Part shown: in pieces, positions 1 through 9,298 of the stretch
Layout: each line of letters begins with the position of its first letter
Position numbering within the stretch: the stretch's first letter is position 1
Made by a program: the position numbers and the translations under genes
Notes under the pieces: generated by a model
Told to the model about the DNA's origin: nothing
The model's input: only the letters and a program-made list of their open reading frames with translations
The model's database searches: none
NCBI GenBank assembly: GCA_946885915.1
Contig: CAMPHF010000002.1
Span: forward strand, 186,001-250,000
DNA: 64,000 nucleotides
Reading direction: 5' to 3'
From: an uncultured Idiomarina sp.
GTDB taxonomy: Bacteria > Pseudomonadota > Gammaproteobacteria > Enterobacterales > Alteromonadaceae

Positions 1-1
1 A

Positions 2-688
2 CTTCGAGCATTATCGATTACGCCTTACGATATTCTGTATGCATTAACGAATGAAGAAATTAAACTGTTAAAATCCAGTATGGGCATCTCGCGTCGGGGA
101 GATAGTAGGCAGGTCATCGTTGAGGCTTTTGCTAACGCAACGGACAAGTTGATTGAAAACTATGAGGCATTATCAAGACGTGACCTTTCAACGCTTAAGC
201 AAAAAAACGTAGAAATTTCTGAAGCTGATATCGGCGTGAAGTTTGAGGAAGTAACTAAAGCAATTTTCGAGGAACTTGGTCTTGACGTAGACGAAGACTT
301 ACGGCGTTCAATTAATACGGCGAAAGATAAGGCTGATATTCTGATTTCATTGAGTGATGATGACGTTATTATCGGCGAAGCAAAGACTTGTAAAAATGGT
401 GATTTTGCAAAGTATTCGACGACATCTCGACAGATCAAAGCTTATGTAAACCGTTGTGAATCAGCGGGTAAACGGGTATCCCAAGTTCTAATAATAGCTC
501 CCGAGTTTTCAATTGATTTTATTGAGTCAGCCGAGCTTGACACTGAAGTGAATATTTCGCTGTTAGAGGCTGGCGGCTTGAAGAAAATTTATGAGGCTTT
601 CAAAGCTCGTCGTAATCCAAACTTTTCGGCCAAACTACTCACTAAGGGCGGACTGCTTAAGGCCGATCTAATTGCTAAGAGGATCTAA
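2..688 (+). CDS. C-terminal part of a PD-(D/E)XK nuclease-like protein (truncated by window edge)
   Basis: The frame is open to the left edge, so the gene begins outside the window. The ATG at 80 is probably internal, since the sequence before it codes for an ordinary helical stretch. Counting from that ATG, D86, E100 and K102 (in KADILIS and IGEAK) match the spacing of the PD-(D/E)XK metal-binding core. E56/E57 sit in a preceding helix, as in many restriction endonuclease folds. Base composition is clearly AT-richer and codon use less biased than in the glycosidase genes to the right, which suggests horizontal acquisition. I infer a restriction or other DNA-cleaving defence protein. The N-terminal part, where a specificity or helicase domain could lie, is not visible, so the family cannot be named. 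It is unrelated in function to the next operon. Confidence 0.6.
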   Translation, partial: LRALSITPYDILYALTNEEIKLLKSSMGISRRGDSRQVIVEAFANATDKLIENYEALSRRDLSTLKQKNVEISEADIGVKFEEVTKAIFEELGLDVDEDLRRSINTAKDKADILISLSDDDVIIGEAKTCKNGDFAKYSTTSRQIKAYVNRCESAGKRVSQVLIIAPEFSIDFIESAELDTEVNISLLEAGGLKKIYEAFKARRNPNFSAKLLTKGGLLKADLIAKRI

Positions 689-727
689 ACTCAAACCTAC
701 CAAAACAGCCTTATGCATAGAACCACA

Positions 728-752
728 TAAAAAAGGCTGCCCGAAGGCAGCC
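728..752 (-). terminator. Rho-independent terminator of the GH3/MFS operon
   Basis: A perfect 7-bp stem GGCTGCC/GGCAGCC (735-741 and 746-752) encloses a 4-base loop that reads TTCG on the minus strand, an extra-stable tetraloop. On the minus strand it is followed at once by six T residues. It lies 21 bases past the GH3 stop codon and blocks transcription from running into the nuclease-like gene. Confidence 0.9.
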
Positions 753-772
753 AAAACACCACTACGAAATCA

Positions 773-3310
773 TCATTGCAAGCAAATGGCGTCGGATTCA
801 CTGTTCGGCAACAAGCGAATGTCATTGAACTCAACGCTCCAGCTTTGTTCGGTGGCTAAGCCAAACACACCACTTACTTGGCCTAAATCTAAGCCCGCTT
901 GCTGTAAACACTGCAGACTAAACTGAAGTGTTTGCCAACTACCTGTCGGCACGCTTTGCATGGTCTCGCTAAGCGGTTGGTTCACGCCACAGTTATCGCC
1001 GCAGTAAAGCGTAAGTGCAAGGTCAGCAGGCGCCGGTTCATTCAACCGCAAAGTAACCGACAGCACGCTCTCAGCGTTACCAAACGCCCGTAAATCGCGC
1101 GGAAATGGGCTCACGAAGTTAACCGCGGTGGCCGCAACATCGCCACTGAAAGTCACTCGCCGCGCATCTTCTTGTACTTCATCATCGAAGGTGCGCGCGC
1201 TTACTCCAGCAATACTTTGCACACTACTGGCCATTACTTCGCGCGCCGCTGCACTGCGCAGTTCAAGTAACCAAGGTGCCTGTGGTGCCCGTTCAAAGAC
1301 CACTAACGGCGCTTGTTCTGCAGCACCCGCGACTTTCTCCGGTAAAGCTTCCGTAAGCGCTGGAGTAGAACCACCAGAGCCGTAGGTTAAGCCGTAGCCC
1401 ACCGGTAATAGCGCCGGGTTATCGTCGTTCAAGGTGCGTCTATCCGCTTGTTGGGGCGTCGCCGGCCAAGCAAATGGTAAGCGCCCAACAAAGTCGTGCT
1501 GCGGGGTACCGTCGGCATTCGCCACCACCACGTCTGCAACCCCCACGCCCTCACTGCCAGGCAGCCAAACGGCGACAAAGGCATCACTGGCATTGAGTTC
1601 AGGGTTCACCCACAGCGGACGACCGCTAATGAATAGGCTCACCACCGGAATACCTTCGGCTTGGAAACGCTTGAGAAGAGCCAAGCTCTGCGCATCGCCT
1701 CGTTCAAAATCTAGGTTATCAAGATCGCCATTACCCTCGGCATACGGTTGCTCACCGAATACCACCACGGCCACATCTGGACGTTCCTGATAATCACCGT
1801 TCACGGCTAATTCCACTGCACCGCCAGCGGCTTCAACGGCGGCTGCAATACCATCATAAATAGAGGTACCACCGGGAAAGTCCTCATTGGTATTGCCAGT
1901 GCCCTGCCAGCTAATTGTCCAACCACCGGCTTGCTGGCCAATGTTGTCTGCACCTTCACCTGCTACTAAAATGCGCTGGTTAGGATTCAACGGCAGTAGC
2001 CCATCGGTATTTTTCAGTAGCACTAATGATTCACGAACCGCTTGGCGTGCCACGGCACGATGTTCAGCTGCACCAATGAGTTCGGTGCGGCCAGATAACG
2101 GCCGTTGGGCAGGGCTTGGCTTTTCAAATAGTCCAGCGCGCAATTTCACCCGCAAAATACGGCGCACGGCATCATCCACTCGCGCCATGCTGATCACACC
2201 GGCTTCTACCTGCGTAATCAGGTTTTCTAGCAAAGGTTTCCAAGCTTGGGTGGGCACCATGTACACATCCAAACCGGCGTTGGCTGCTTGGGGGCAATCT
2301 GCATTGGTACAGCCCGGAATTTGACCATGACCATTCCAGTCGCCGACCACAAAACCATCGAAGCCCATTTTTTCTTTCAACACATTAGTGAGCAAGTACT
2401 CACTACCGTGAATTTTCTCGCCATTCCAGCTATTAAAGCTGGCCATCACGGTTTGTGCGCCCGCAGCTAAACCGCCGAGATAACCTTGAGAATGTACGTC
2501 AAATAAAGTTTGTTCATCGACTTCGGTATTGCCCTGATCGACACCATCTGTGGTGCCGCCATCGCCCACAAAGTGCTTCACGGTGCTAATGACCCGCTCA
2601 TCGCTGAGGAAATCTTCGCCAATAGTACCTTGCAAACCACGCACAATAGCGGCGGAATAATCACGCACAATGGCTGGGTTTTCAGAGTAACTCTCGTAAG
2701 TACGGCCCCAGCGTAAATCCTGCGCTGCGGCCACGGTAGGCGCAAACACCCAGTCAATGCCTGTCACCATCACTTCGCGGGCAGTCACTGTCGCAATTTG
2801 CTCAATCAGCGCCGGATTATTCGCGGCACCCAAGCCAATGTTGTGGGGGAAAATGGTCGCGCCGAGCACGTTGTTGTGGCCATGCACAGCATCCGTGCCC
2901 CACATGGTTGGAATGCTTGAACCATCAAGCGAGTCGTCAACCGAGGCTTGATACAGCGCTTCTGCCAAGGCTATCCAATCTTCCGGCGTGGCGTATTTGT
3001 CATTATTCGGAAATGCACCACCGCCATTTAAGTAGGAGCCAAAGCCGTAACGGCGCATGTCCTCAACGGTAATGTCGCGAATTTCAGGCTGGATCATTTG
3101 CGCGATTTTTTGCTCCAGCGTCATTTCGGCCAACATGCCGTCAATGCGCTGCTCAAGCTCTGGGTTTGCCGGCAACGGGCTGCCAATATGAGGCCAGATT
3201 TCGTTGCCCAAGTTCGTGTCAGTGCCCGCTTTCGGCACACTAGACTCGCTGCAACCAACGAGCCCGGTCAGGGTAAGTGCAACCGCACTTACTAACAGCT
3301 TTAATCTCAT
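773..3310 (-). CDS. Glycoside hydrolase family 3 beta-glucosidase/exo-glucanase, ExoP-type lipoprotein
   Basis: The protein has 845 residues. It begins with a lipoprotein signal (LVGC, lipid-modified Cys20), so it should be anchored in the envelope facing the periplasm or outside. The GH3 barrel follows, with the conserved KHF (245-247) and the nucleophile Asp324 in GFVVGDWNG. Then come the GH3 C-terminal alpha/beta domain and an extra C-terminal beta-sandwich of about 150 residues, as in marine ExoP exo-1,3/1,4-beta-glucanases. Family knowledge predicts release of glucose from the non-reducing end of beta-glucan oligosaccharides. Its ATG overlaps the stop of the sugar transporter gene by 4 bases, so the two are translated together. 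A strong terminator follows. Laminarin-type or cellodextrin substrates are an inference from family and context. Confidence 0.93.
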   Translation of the reverse strand: MRLKLLVSAVALTLTGLVGCSESSVPKAGTDTNLGNEIWPHIGSPLPANPELEQRIDGMLAEMTLEQKIAQMIQPEIRDITVEDMRRYGFGSYLNGGGAFPNNDKYATPEDWIALAEALYQASVDDSLDGSSIPTMWGTDAVHGHNNVLGATIFPHNIGLGAANNPALIEQIATVTAREVMVTGIDWVFAPTVAAAQDLRWGRTYESYSENPAIVRDYSAAIVRGLQGTIGEDFLSDERVISTVKHFVGDGGTTDGVDQGNTEVDEQTLFDVHSQGYLGGLAAGAQTVMASFNSWNGEKIHGSEYLLTNVLKEKMGFDGFVVGDWNGHGQIPGCTNADCPQAANAGLDVYMVPTQAWKPLLENLITQVEAGVISMARVDDAVRRILRVKLRAGLFEKPSPAQRPLSGRTELIGAAEHRAVARQAVRESLVLLKNTDGLLPLNPNQRILVAGEGADNIGQQAGGWTISWQGTGNTNEDFPGGTSIYDGIAAAVEAAGGAVELAVNGDYQERPDVAVVVFGEQPYAEGNGDLDNLDFERGDAQSLALLKRFQAEGIPVVSLFISGRPLWVNPELNASDAFVAVWLPGSEGVGVADVVVANADGTPQHDFVGRLPFAWPATPQQADRRTLNDDNPALLPVGYGLTYGSGGSTPALTEALPEKVAGAAEQAPLVVFERAPQAPWLLELRSAAAREVMASSVQSIAGVSARTFDDEVQEDARRVTFSGDVAATAVNFVSPFPRDLRAFGNAESVLSVTLRLNEPAPADLALTLYCGDNCGVNQPLSETMQSVPTGSWQTLQFSLQCLQQAGLDLGQVSGVFGLATEQSWSVEFNDIRLLPNSESDAICLQ

Positions 3311-4569
3311 GCGACCTCCTGTTTGGCGCTAAGCGTTGGGTGCTGTGGTTGGTAGCCACGCATACCATAGAAGGCGATGTAGACATAACAAACCAACGGC
3401 ACAATAAATGAGAACTGCAAGCTCACGTTATCGGCGATGAAGCCTTGTACTAACGGCACCAGCGCGCCACCAACAATGGCTAAACAGAGGATGCCTGAAC
3501 CTTGGCCACGGCTGCGCTCTAAGCCTTGTAAAGCTAGGCTGAAAATAGTTGGGAACATAATCGAGTTGCATAGGCCGACTAATAGCAATGACCACATAGC
3601 CAGCGTGCCTGAGGTGTTGATGGTAATAGCAACCAGCAACACGGCCATCACCGCATTAAATGCCAGCACCCGGTTACCCGTCATTTTTTGCATCACCGCC
3701 GCGCCAATGAAACGACCAACCATGGCACCACCGAAGTACCAAGAAATGTAGTGAGAGGCTTGTGCGGTGCTCATGCCACCGATTTCGGGTAGCGACAAAT
3801 ACATGGCAAGGAAACTACCAATGCCCACTTCAGCGCCTACGTACACAAAAATACCTAGCGCACCGAGCACTAAGTGGCGTTGTTTCCACGCCGACGGCTC
3901 TTGTTGTGGATTCACCACGCCTTCGGTCAGTTCAACCGCAGCTTGTTCCGCGCGGCCCATATCCGGCAGTTTCAGGCGCATGAACACTGCTGCCATCAGC
4001 ACCAGCGCACCGGCTAAAATAAAGTAAGGTAAGCTCACGGTGTCGCGCGATACACCGCTGACCTCGGGGTCGGCCACGCCACCAAAAATTAGCCAAGCGC
4101 CGAAAAACGGTGCCACTGTAGTACCAAGCGAGTTGAAAGCTTGGGTCATGGTTAAGCGGCTAGAGGCGGTTTTGGCATCACCCAGCACGGTCACGTAAGG
4201 ATTCGCGGCTACCTGCAAAATGGTAATGCCCGAGGCGAGCACAAATAGCGCCAGCAAGAACAGGCCGTATACCTCTAATTGCGCGGCTGGATAAAACAGT
4301 AAGCAGCCCGCACCGGCAATCATTAAACCGGTCACGATGCCTGCCTTATAGCCAATTTTACCGATCAGATGGCCGGCTGGAATACTTACGATAAAGTAAG
4401 CACCAAAAAAGCAGAACTGGATCAGCATAGACTGGGTGTAGTTCAAATCGAACAGCAGCCGCAGATACGGAATCAGAATGTCGTTTAAGCAGGTAATAAA
4501 ACCCCACATAAAAAACAAGGTGGTGAGCGCGGTAAGCGCGAAGCGGTAGTTGGTTGTCGGTTGGCTCAT
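3307..4569 (-). CDS. FucP/GluP-type MFS sugar:proton symporter
   Basis: This is a 420-residue inner-membrane transporter with twelve predicted helices. Its N-terminus ([18 protein letters not shown]) is characteristic of the FucP family, which includes fucose permease and the Brucella-type glucose/galactose transporter. It is the first gene of the leftward operon and overlaps the GH3 gene by 4 bases. The likely job is uptake of the glucose released by the GH3 enzyme, though the sugar cannot be read from the sequence. Transcription probably starts near 4629 from a promoter with -35 TTGCCA (4663-4658) and -10 TATAAA (4641-4636), under control of the palindrome at 4621-4636. Confidence 0.88.
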   Translation of the reverse strand: MSQPTTNYRFALTALTTLFFMWGFITCLNDILIPYLRLLFDLNYTQSMLIQFCFFGAYFIVSIPAGHLIGKIGYKAGIVTGLMIAGAGCLLFYPAAQLEVYGLFLLALFVLASGITILQVAANPYVTVLGDAKTASSRLTMTQAFNSLGTTVAPFFGAWLIFGGVADPEVSGVSRDTVSLPYFILAGALVLMAAVFMRLKLPDMGRAEQAAVELTEGVVNPQQEPSAWKQRHLVLGALGIFVYVGAEVGIGSFLAMYLSLPEIGGMSTAQASHYISWYFGGAMVGRFIGAAVMQKMTGNRVLAFNAVMAVLLVAITINTSGTLAMWSLLLVGLCNSIMFPTIFSLALQGLERSRGQGSGILCLAIVGGALVPLVQGFIADNVSLQFSFIVPLVCYVYIAFYGMRGYQPQHPTLSAKQEVA

Positions 4570-4592
4570 ATCTGCCTCTGTAATTATTATTT

Positions 4593-4663
4593 TTGACGAA
4601 AGGCTAAACTTTCGCCTAATATGAAAGCGCTTTCATTTATAACATAATCAGCGTCGATGGCAA
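4593..4663. promoter_or_regulatory. Overlapping divergent promoters of the beta-glucoside locus
   Basis: Rightward promoter: -35 TTGACG (4593-4598), 18-base spacer, -10 TAATAT (4617-4622). Leftward promoter: -35 TTGCCA (4663-4658), 16-base spacer, -10 TATAAA (4641-4636). Both predict a transcription start near 4628-4630, so each promoter lies in the other's early transcribed region and only one direction can be occupied at a time. An additional shorter inverted repeat CGAAAG-N6-CTTTCG lies at 4597-4614. Assignments rest on match to sigma70 consensus only. Confidence 0.65.
4621..4636. promoter_or_regulatory. LacI-family operator palindrome
   Basis: ATGAAAGCGCTTTCAT is a perfect 16-bp palindrome with the central CG typical of LacI/PurR-family operators. 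It overlaps the -10/+1 region of the predicted promoters on both strands, so binding would silence both operons. The likely binder is the LacI-family protein encoded at the end of the rightward operon; this pairing is inferred from position. Confidence 0.8.
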
Positions 4664-4750
4664 TCTTTTCGGGCTTTGTTTGTTGCAAACATGGCAGTGT
4701 ACACAACCCAAGCAAAGCCGCCAACGGCAAACCAAAGTGTAAGGTTTAGC

Positions 4751-6136
4751 ATGACTAAAATTAGCCTACCGTCATCTTCGAAGCTGCTACAGCCAGAATT
4801 CACCTTTGGCGTAGCGACTTCGTCATTTCAAATAGAGGGCGCGGCAAGCACGCGTGAACCCAGTATTTGGGATACTTTTTGTGCGACCCCTGGCCGGATC
4901 AAAGATGGCTCGGATGGCTTAACTGCTTGTGACCATGTGGCGCGTTGGCGTGAAGATATTGATCTGATTGCGCAATTGGGCGTGCAGGCTTATCGATTTT
5001 CGATTGCCTGGGGCCGGGTGATTAACCGCGATGGCAGTGTGAACCAAGCTGGCCTGCAGTTTTATGTCGATTTAGTCAATGCGCTGCAAGCACGTGATAT
5101 CGAAGCACACGTGACACTGTATCACTGGGATTTACCCCAATTTTTAGAAGACCAAGGTGGCTGGCTCAATCGCGACATCGTGCAGCATTTTGCGCGCTAC
5201 GCGGAGGTTGTTGTGCGTGCATTGGGTAATAAGGTCACCAGTTATGCCACCTTAAATGAACCATTTTGCAGTGCTTATTTAAGCTATGAAGCGGGCATTC
5301 ACGCCCCGGGTCGACGTAACCGCGCAGAGGGTCGTCTTGCCGCCCATCATTTGCTGCTGGCACACGGCACGGCACTCCCTATTTTGCGTCAGTATGCGCC
5401 CAAGGCGCAGCACGGCATTGTGCTGAATTTTAGCCCCTGCCATGCAGCAAGTCATGACCAAGCGGATGTTGATGCGGCGTTACTGGCGCACCAATACCAT
5501 AACTTGTGGTATTTACAGCCCATTTTGCGCGGTAGTTACCCCGATTTAGTGCATCCTATTTCTGCCGCAGATATGCCGGATATCAAACCCGGAGATATGG
5601 ACATGATTGCTCAGCCGATCGACTTCTTGGGGGTTAATTACTACACCCGTACCGTATTTAAAGCCTCCCAGCGCAAAGGCTTACCATGGTTCTCGGATGT
5701 CCCACCGACACAACAACCACTGACGACCATGGGTTGGGAAATCTACCCCGATGGGCTGGTTGAAATTTTGACCGACTTGAATACCACTTTTGGCGAATTA
5801 CCGCCGATTTACATTACTGAGAACGGCGCCGCTTTCGCCGACGAGCTGGTGCAAGAAAATGGTGAAATGCGCGTGCATGATAGCGCGCGGATCGCTTACT
5901 ATCAGAGTCATCTTCGAGCGGTGCATCAGTGCGTAGAGGCGGGCATTAATATGCAAGGCTATTTTGCGTGGAGCTTACTGGATAACTTTGAGTGGGCGGA
6001 AGGCTACTCGAAGCGCTTTGGTATTGTACACGTTGATTTCGCCACCCAAGTGCGAACCCTGAAAGATAGCGCGCGCGCCTTGCAACATTTCTGGTTGCAG
6101 CGCAATGCGCAATTGGCGGCCGTGGAGGCGCTATGA
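4751..6136 (+). CDS. Glycoside hydrolase family 1 beta-glucosidase
   Basis: The ATG at 4751 is chosen because TAAGG lies about 8 bases upstream and the protein then begins just before the family start (FTFGVATSSFQIEG). An in-frame ATG at 4676 would add 25 unconserved residues. The 461-residue protein has no signal peptide, so it is cytoplasmic. The acid/base is Glu170 in TLNEP and the nucleophile Glu357 in ITENG; W-S-L-L-D-N-F-E-W near the C-terminus is the family's glucose-binding end motif. It should hydrolyse cellobiose-like or other beta-glucosides brought in by the adjacent GPH symporter, whose ATG overlaps its stop codon by 4 bases. Family members may also act on beta-galactosides or beta-fucosides. 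Confidence 0.95.
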   Translation: MTKISLPSSSKLLQPEFTFGVATSSFQIEGAASTREPSIWDTFCATPGRIKDGSDGLTACDHVARWREDIDLIAQLGVQAYRFSIAWGRVINRDGSVNQAGLQFYVDLVNALQARDIEAHVTLYHWDLPQFLEDQGGWLNRDIVQHFARYAEVVVRALGNKVTSYATLNEPFCSAYLSYEAGIHAPGRRNRAEGRLAAHHLLLAHGTALPILRQYAPKAQHGIVLNFSPCHAASHDQADVDAALLAHQYHNLWYLQPILRGSYPDLVHPISAADMPDIKPGDMDMIAQPIDFLGVNYYTRTVFKASQRKGLPWFSDVPPTQQPLTTMGWEIYPDGLVEILTDLNTTFGELPPIYITENGAAFADELVQENGEMRVHDSARIAYYQSHLRAVHQCVEAGINMQGYFAWSLLDNFEWAEGYSKRFGIVHVDFATQVRTLKDSARALQHFWLQRNAQLAAVEAL

Positions 6137-7500
6137 TCACGCGCCGTGAGAAAGTAGCGTACGGCTTAGGTGATACCGCCAGCAATCTTATTTTTCAAAC
6201 CGTCATGCTGTTCTTGGCATTCTTTTATACTGATATTTTCGGTATTTCTGCCGCGACCGTAGGCACGATGTTTCTGGTGGTGAGACTCATTGATGCGGTC
6301 ACCGATCCGCTGATGGGCTTACTCGCCGACCGCACTCGCACCCGCTATGGCCAGTTCCGCCCGTATATTTTGTGGTTGGTAATACCCTTTGCGGTGTGCA
6401 GTATTCTAGCCTTTACCACCCCAGATTTTGACGACACCGGTAAGGTTATCTACGCCTACATTACCTACACCCTACTAATGCTGGCCTACACCGCGATTAA
6501 TATTCCCTATTCGGCGCTCGGCGGCGTGCTTACCAAGGACCCAACTGAACGCGTGGCAGTACAAAGCTATCGGTTTGTGTTTGGTATGCTGGGCGGGCTC
6601 ATTGTGACGCTATCGACGCTGCCGCTCGTCGCCTATTTTGGTCAGGGCGATAACAAACTGGGCTATCAGCTGACGATTGCGGCCATGAGTGTGTTAGGCG
6701 TGGTGTTCTTTTTACTGTGTTTTGCCGGCACCAAAGAACGCATTGAGCCGCCGCCACAGCAACAGCTATCGATGCGCACGGGGCTGCGTAAACTATGGCA
6801 GAACGACGCTTTGCGCACGCTCGCCCTAGTCGCGGTAGTGTTGCTGATGGGCATGACCATTAAAAATACCCTCGCGATTTATTATGTAACCTACTATCTG
6901 GCGCAGCCGGAGCTCGTCACCGTGTTTATTTCGATTGGCATGGTGGGCAATATTCTCGGTTGTGCGAGTGCCAATCGAGTGACTCGCCACTTAGACAAAG
7001 TAAAGGTATACCGGGTGTTACAAGTGATCGCGGCGGTGTTATCAGCGGTTGCTTTTTGGGTGCCGCCAAGTCAGTGGCAGTTGGCGATTGTGGTGTATTT
7101 TGGCTGGTGCTTCTTTTTACAAATGGCGACCCCAATGTTGTGGGCAAAAATTGCCGACGTGGTAGATTTTGGCCAGCAACAAACAGGTATTCGCGCCACC
7201 GGCTTAGTGTATGCTTCCGTCGTATTTTTTATTAAGCTCGGCATTGCCTTAGGTGGGGCCATTGCCGGTTGGTGGTTAGCCTGGTTCAACTACGACGCTG
7301 GCAATGTGCCAAGCGAGCACACCCAGCTTGGCATTTTGTTGGCGTTTACCTTATTGCCCGCACTCGCATCAATACTTGTGGCGTGGATAATGCGTGGGTA
7401 CACTCTGACGCAAGCGCGGGTAATGAAAATTTCACAAGCATTATCTGAACAAGACCCGCCCCAACCAGAGCTATGCCAACCAAAGTCAGGCGGCGCCTAA
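6133..7500 (+). CDS. GPH-family (MelB-like) sugar:cation symporter
   Basis: This is a 455-residue polytopic membrane protein. The N-terminus (KVAYGLGDTASNL) and the DAVTDPLMG and RYGQFRPYI motifs define the glycoside-pentoside-hexuronide:cation symporter family. It overlaps the GH1 gene by 4 bases and shares its transcript. I infer that it imports intact beta-glucosides for hydrolysis inside the cell, while the leftward FucP-type protein handles the monosaccharide made outside. The coupling ion (sodium or proton) is not decided by the sequence; sodium is common in marine relatives. Confidence 0.9.
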   Translation: MITRREKVAYGLGDTASNLIFQTVMLFLAFFYTDIFGISAATVGTMFLVVRLIDAVTDPLMGLLADRTRTRYGQFRPYILWLVIPFAVCSILAFTTPDFDDTGKVIYAYITYTLLMLAYTAINIPYSALGGVLTKDPTERVAVQSYRFVFGMLGGLIVTLSTLPLVAYFGQGDNKLGYQLTIAAMSVLGVVFFLLCFAGTKERIEPPPQQQLSMRTGLRKLWQNDALRTLALVAVVLLMGMTIKNTLAIYYVTYYLAQPELVTVFISIGMVGNILGCASANRVTRHLDKVKVYRVLQVIAAVLSAVAFWVPPSQWQLAIVVYFGWCFFLQMATPMLWAKIADVVDFGQQQTGIRATGLVYASVVFFIKLGIALGGAIAGWWLAWFNYDAGNVPSEHTQLGILLAFTLLPALASILVAWIMRGYTLTQARVMKISQALSEQDPPQPELCQPKSGGA

Positions 7501-7539
7501 ACGCACCGCCTTAGCTGACAAGGATTAACCAACGCACTC

Positions 7540-8544
7540 ATGGCTACTATTTACGAAGTCTCAAAACTTGCTGGGGTATCACTTGCGACCGTGTCACGGG
7601 TTGTGAATGGTACCGCAAAAGTACGTGAGGCAACCCGTGAAAAAGTTGAGGCAGCCATGCAGGAGTTGGGCTATCGCCCGAATTCGGTAGCGCAATCTCT
7701 TGCCAGCAACCGCTCAAACAGCATCGGCATTGTCGTACCCGAGCTCGGTGGCCCGTTTTACGGCAAGTTACTGAGCCAAATTGAGGCGGCGTTTCGCGCC
7801 GCTGGCAAACACGTCATCATTGCCGCAGGCCACAGTGATGAAGCCCTTGAACGCGATAGCATTGAGTTTCTCCGCAGCCGCAACTGCGATGCCTTAATTC
7901 TGCACGTTGAATCGGTGACCGATGATTACCTCGCACAATTGGTGCAAAGTGGCTGCCCACTGGTCCTCATCAACCGTTATGTCGAGAGCTTGCAAGACCG
8001 TTGTATTACCTTAAATAACCGCTATGGCGGCTATTTGGCCACTCAACATATGCTGCAACTCGGTCATCGTGATATTGCCTACGTGTCAGGCCCAATGTGG
8101 AAACACGATGCACGGGAGCGCTATGCAGGTCATTGCGATGCCTTGGCCGAAGCTGGCATTAGCGAGAATAAAGCACTGTTTTTTGAAGGTGACTTTCAGG
8201 AAACTGGCGGTGAATCTGGATTAAAGCACTTGCTCAGCAAAGGCCTGCGCTTCAGCGCGATAGTCTGCGCCAACGATGAAATGGCATCTGGCGCGCTCAC
8301 CGCTGCCCACGATATTCCGCTCGAAGTACCCGGCGAGCTATCTATTATCGGCTTCGATAATGTGATTTTCTCCCACTATACTTTTCCCAAACTGACGACC
8401 ATTGAATACCCGATTGGCGCCATTGGTGAAATGGCCGCGCAATGGGTATTAACCAATGTCTATCAACGTCCCAGCGAACCGCTACAGGCCATGTTCGAAC
8501 CACGCCTCGTAACTCGGGACTCGACCACTCAGGCTCGCACTTGA
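7540..8544 (+). CDS. LacI-family transcriptional regulator of the beta-glucoside locus
   Basis: The protein has 334 residues. An N-terminal LacI helix-turn-helix (TIYEVSKLAGVSLATVSRVV, residues 3-22) and hinge helix (NSVAQSLAS) precede a periplasmic-binding-protein-like effector domain. It is the last gene of the rightward operon, 39 bases after the GPH symporter. Its probable operator is the palindrome at 4621-4636, which would make the circuit autoregulated because the operon includes its own repressor gene. Glucose or a beta-glucoside is the likely inducer, by inference. Confidence 0.92.
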   Translation: MATIYEVSKLAGVSLATVSRVVNGTAKVREATREKVEAAMQELGYRPNSVAQSLASNRSNSIGIVVPELGGPFYGKLLSQIEAAFRAAGKHVIIAAGHSDEALERDSIEFLRSRNCDALILHVESVTDDYLAQLVQSGCPLVLINRYVESLQDRCITLNNRYGGYLATQHMLQLGHRDIAYVSGPMWKHDARERYAGHCDALAEAGISENKALFFEGDFQETGGESGLKHLLSKGLRFSAIVCANDEMASGALTAAHDIPLEVPGELSIIGFDNVIFSHYTFPKLTTIEYPIGAIGEMAAQWVLTNVYQRPSEPLQAMFEPRLVTRDSTTQART

Positions 8545-8663
8545 TTTCTATTAAGTAGAACAAAATAGCCTATATTACGCGCTATATTTCCAATAAACCG
8601 AAACTACACTGTATGCGTATTCTTAAACGTTCATCATTCATTATGTTTTGCGCAGGAGGATTT

Positions 8664-9251
8664 ATGCAAAAGTCAGTGTTAGCGATGTTAATGGCAGGTG
8701 GTGTTGCACTCGGTGGGCTAGCAGTACAACCCGCGCAAGCCGCGGATTACGTGATTGATACCGAGGGCGCACATGCGTTCGTGCAGTTTAAAATTAGCCA
8801 TTTAGGCTACAGCTGGTTGTTGGGTCGTTTTAACGAGTTCGAGGGTTCGTTTAGCTATGATGAAAACAACCCGAGCGCAGCGGAAGTGGCAGTGACTATT
8901 CAAACGGCCAGCGTTGACAGTAACCATGCCGAGCGTGACGAGCACCTACGTAGCGCCGACTTTTTAAATGTAGCGGCCCATCCGGAAGCTTCATTTGTGA
9001 GTACAAATTACGCGCCAAATGGCGACGGTACTGGTGTGTTGAGCGGCCAGTTTACGCTTAACGGCGTTACCCGCGACATCAGCATTGATGTGACCGAAAT
9101 TGGTGCAGGTCAAGATCCTTGGGGCGGCTACCGTCGCGGCTTTGAAGGCGCAGTGACCTTAACCCTAGCGGATTACAACATTAACTATGACTTAGGCCCA
9201 GCGGCCAAAGATGTTGAAATCTTCTTGTCAATTGAAGGTATTCGTCAGTAA
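8664..9251 (+). CDS. YceI-family periplasmic lipocalin-like protein
   Basis: The ATG at 8664 is preceded by AGGAGGA (8654-8660) and opens a clean signal peptide (MQKSVLAML...QPAQA, cleavage before ADY). An in-frame ATG at 8613 would put a second hydrophobic stretch in front and is not preferred. The mature protein is an about 170-residue YceI domain (HAFVQFKISHLGYSWLLGRF; LTLADYNINY). YceI proteins are beta-barrels that bind polyisoprenoid or fatty-acyl molecules in the periplasm; their physiological role is uncertain, and many respond to stress or high pH. It is a single gene between the sugar locus and the hem operon. Confidence 0.92.
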   Translation: MQKSVLAMLMAGGVALGGLAVQPAQAADYVIDTEGAHAFVQFKISHLGYSWLLGRFNEFEGSFSYDENNPSAAEVAVTIQTASVDSNHAERDEHLRSADFLNVAAHPEASFVSTNYAPNGDGTGVLSGQFTLNGVTRDISIDVTEIGAGQDPWGGYRRGFEGAVTLTLADYNINYDLGPAAKDVEIFLSIEGIRQ

Positions 9252-9298
9252 ATCACCCGCCATCTAGCGAGTGCGCGGCTGGCGCTTATTGCAAGCCT

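Noticed and set aside
672..926. Plus-strand frame across the GH3 terminator
   Set aside because: It runs through the terminator hairpin and is antisense to the GH3 C-terminus; the real gene is the GH3 on the minus strand.
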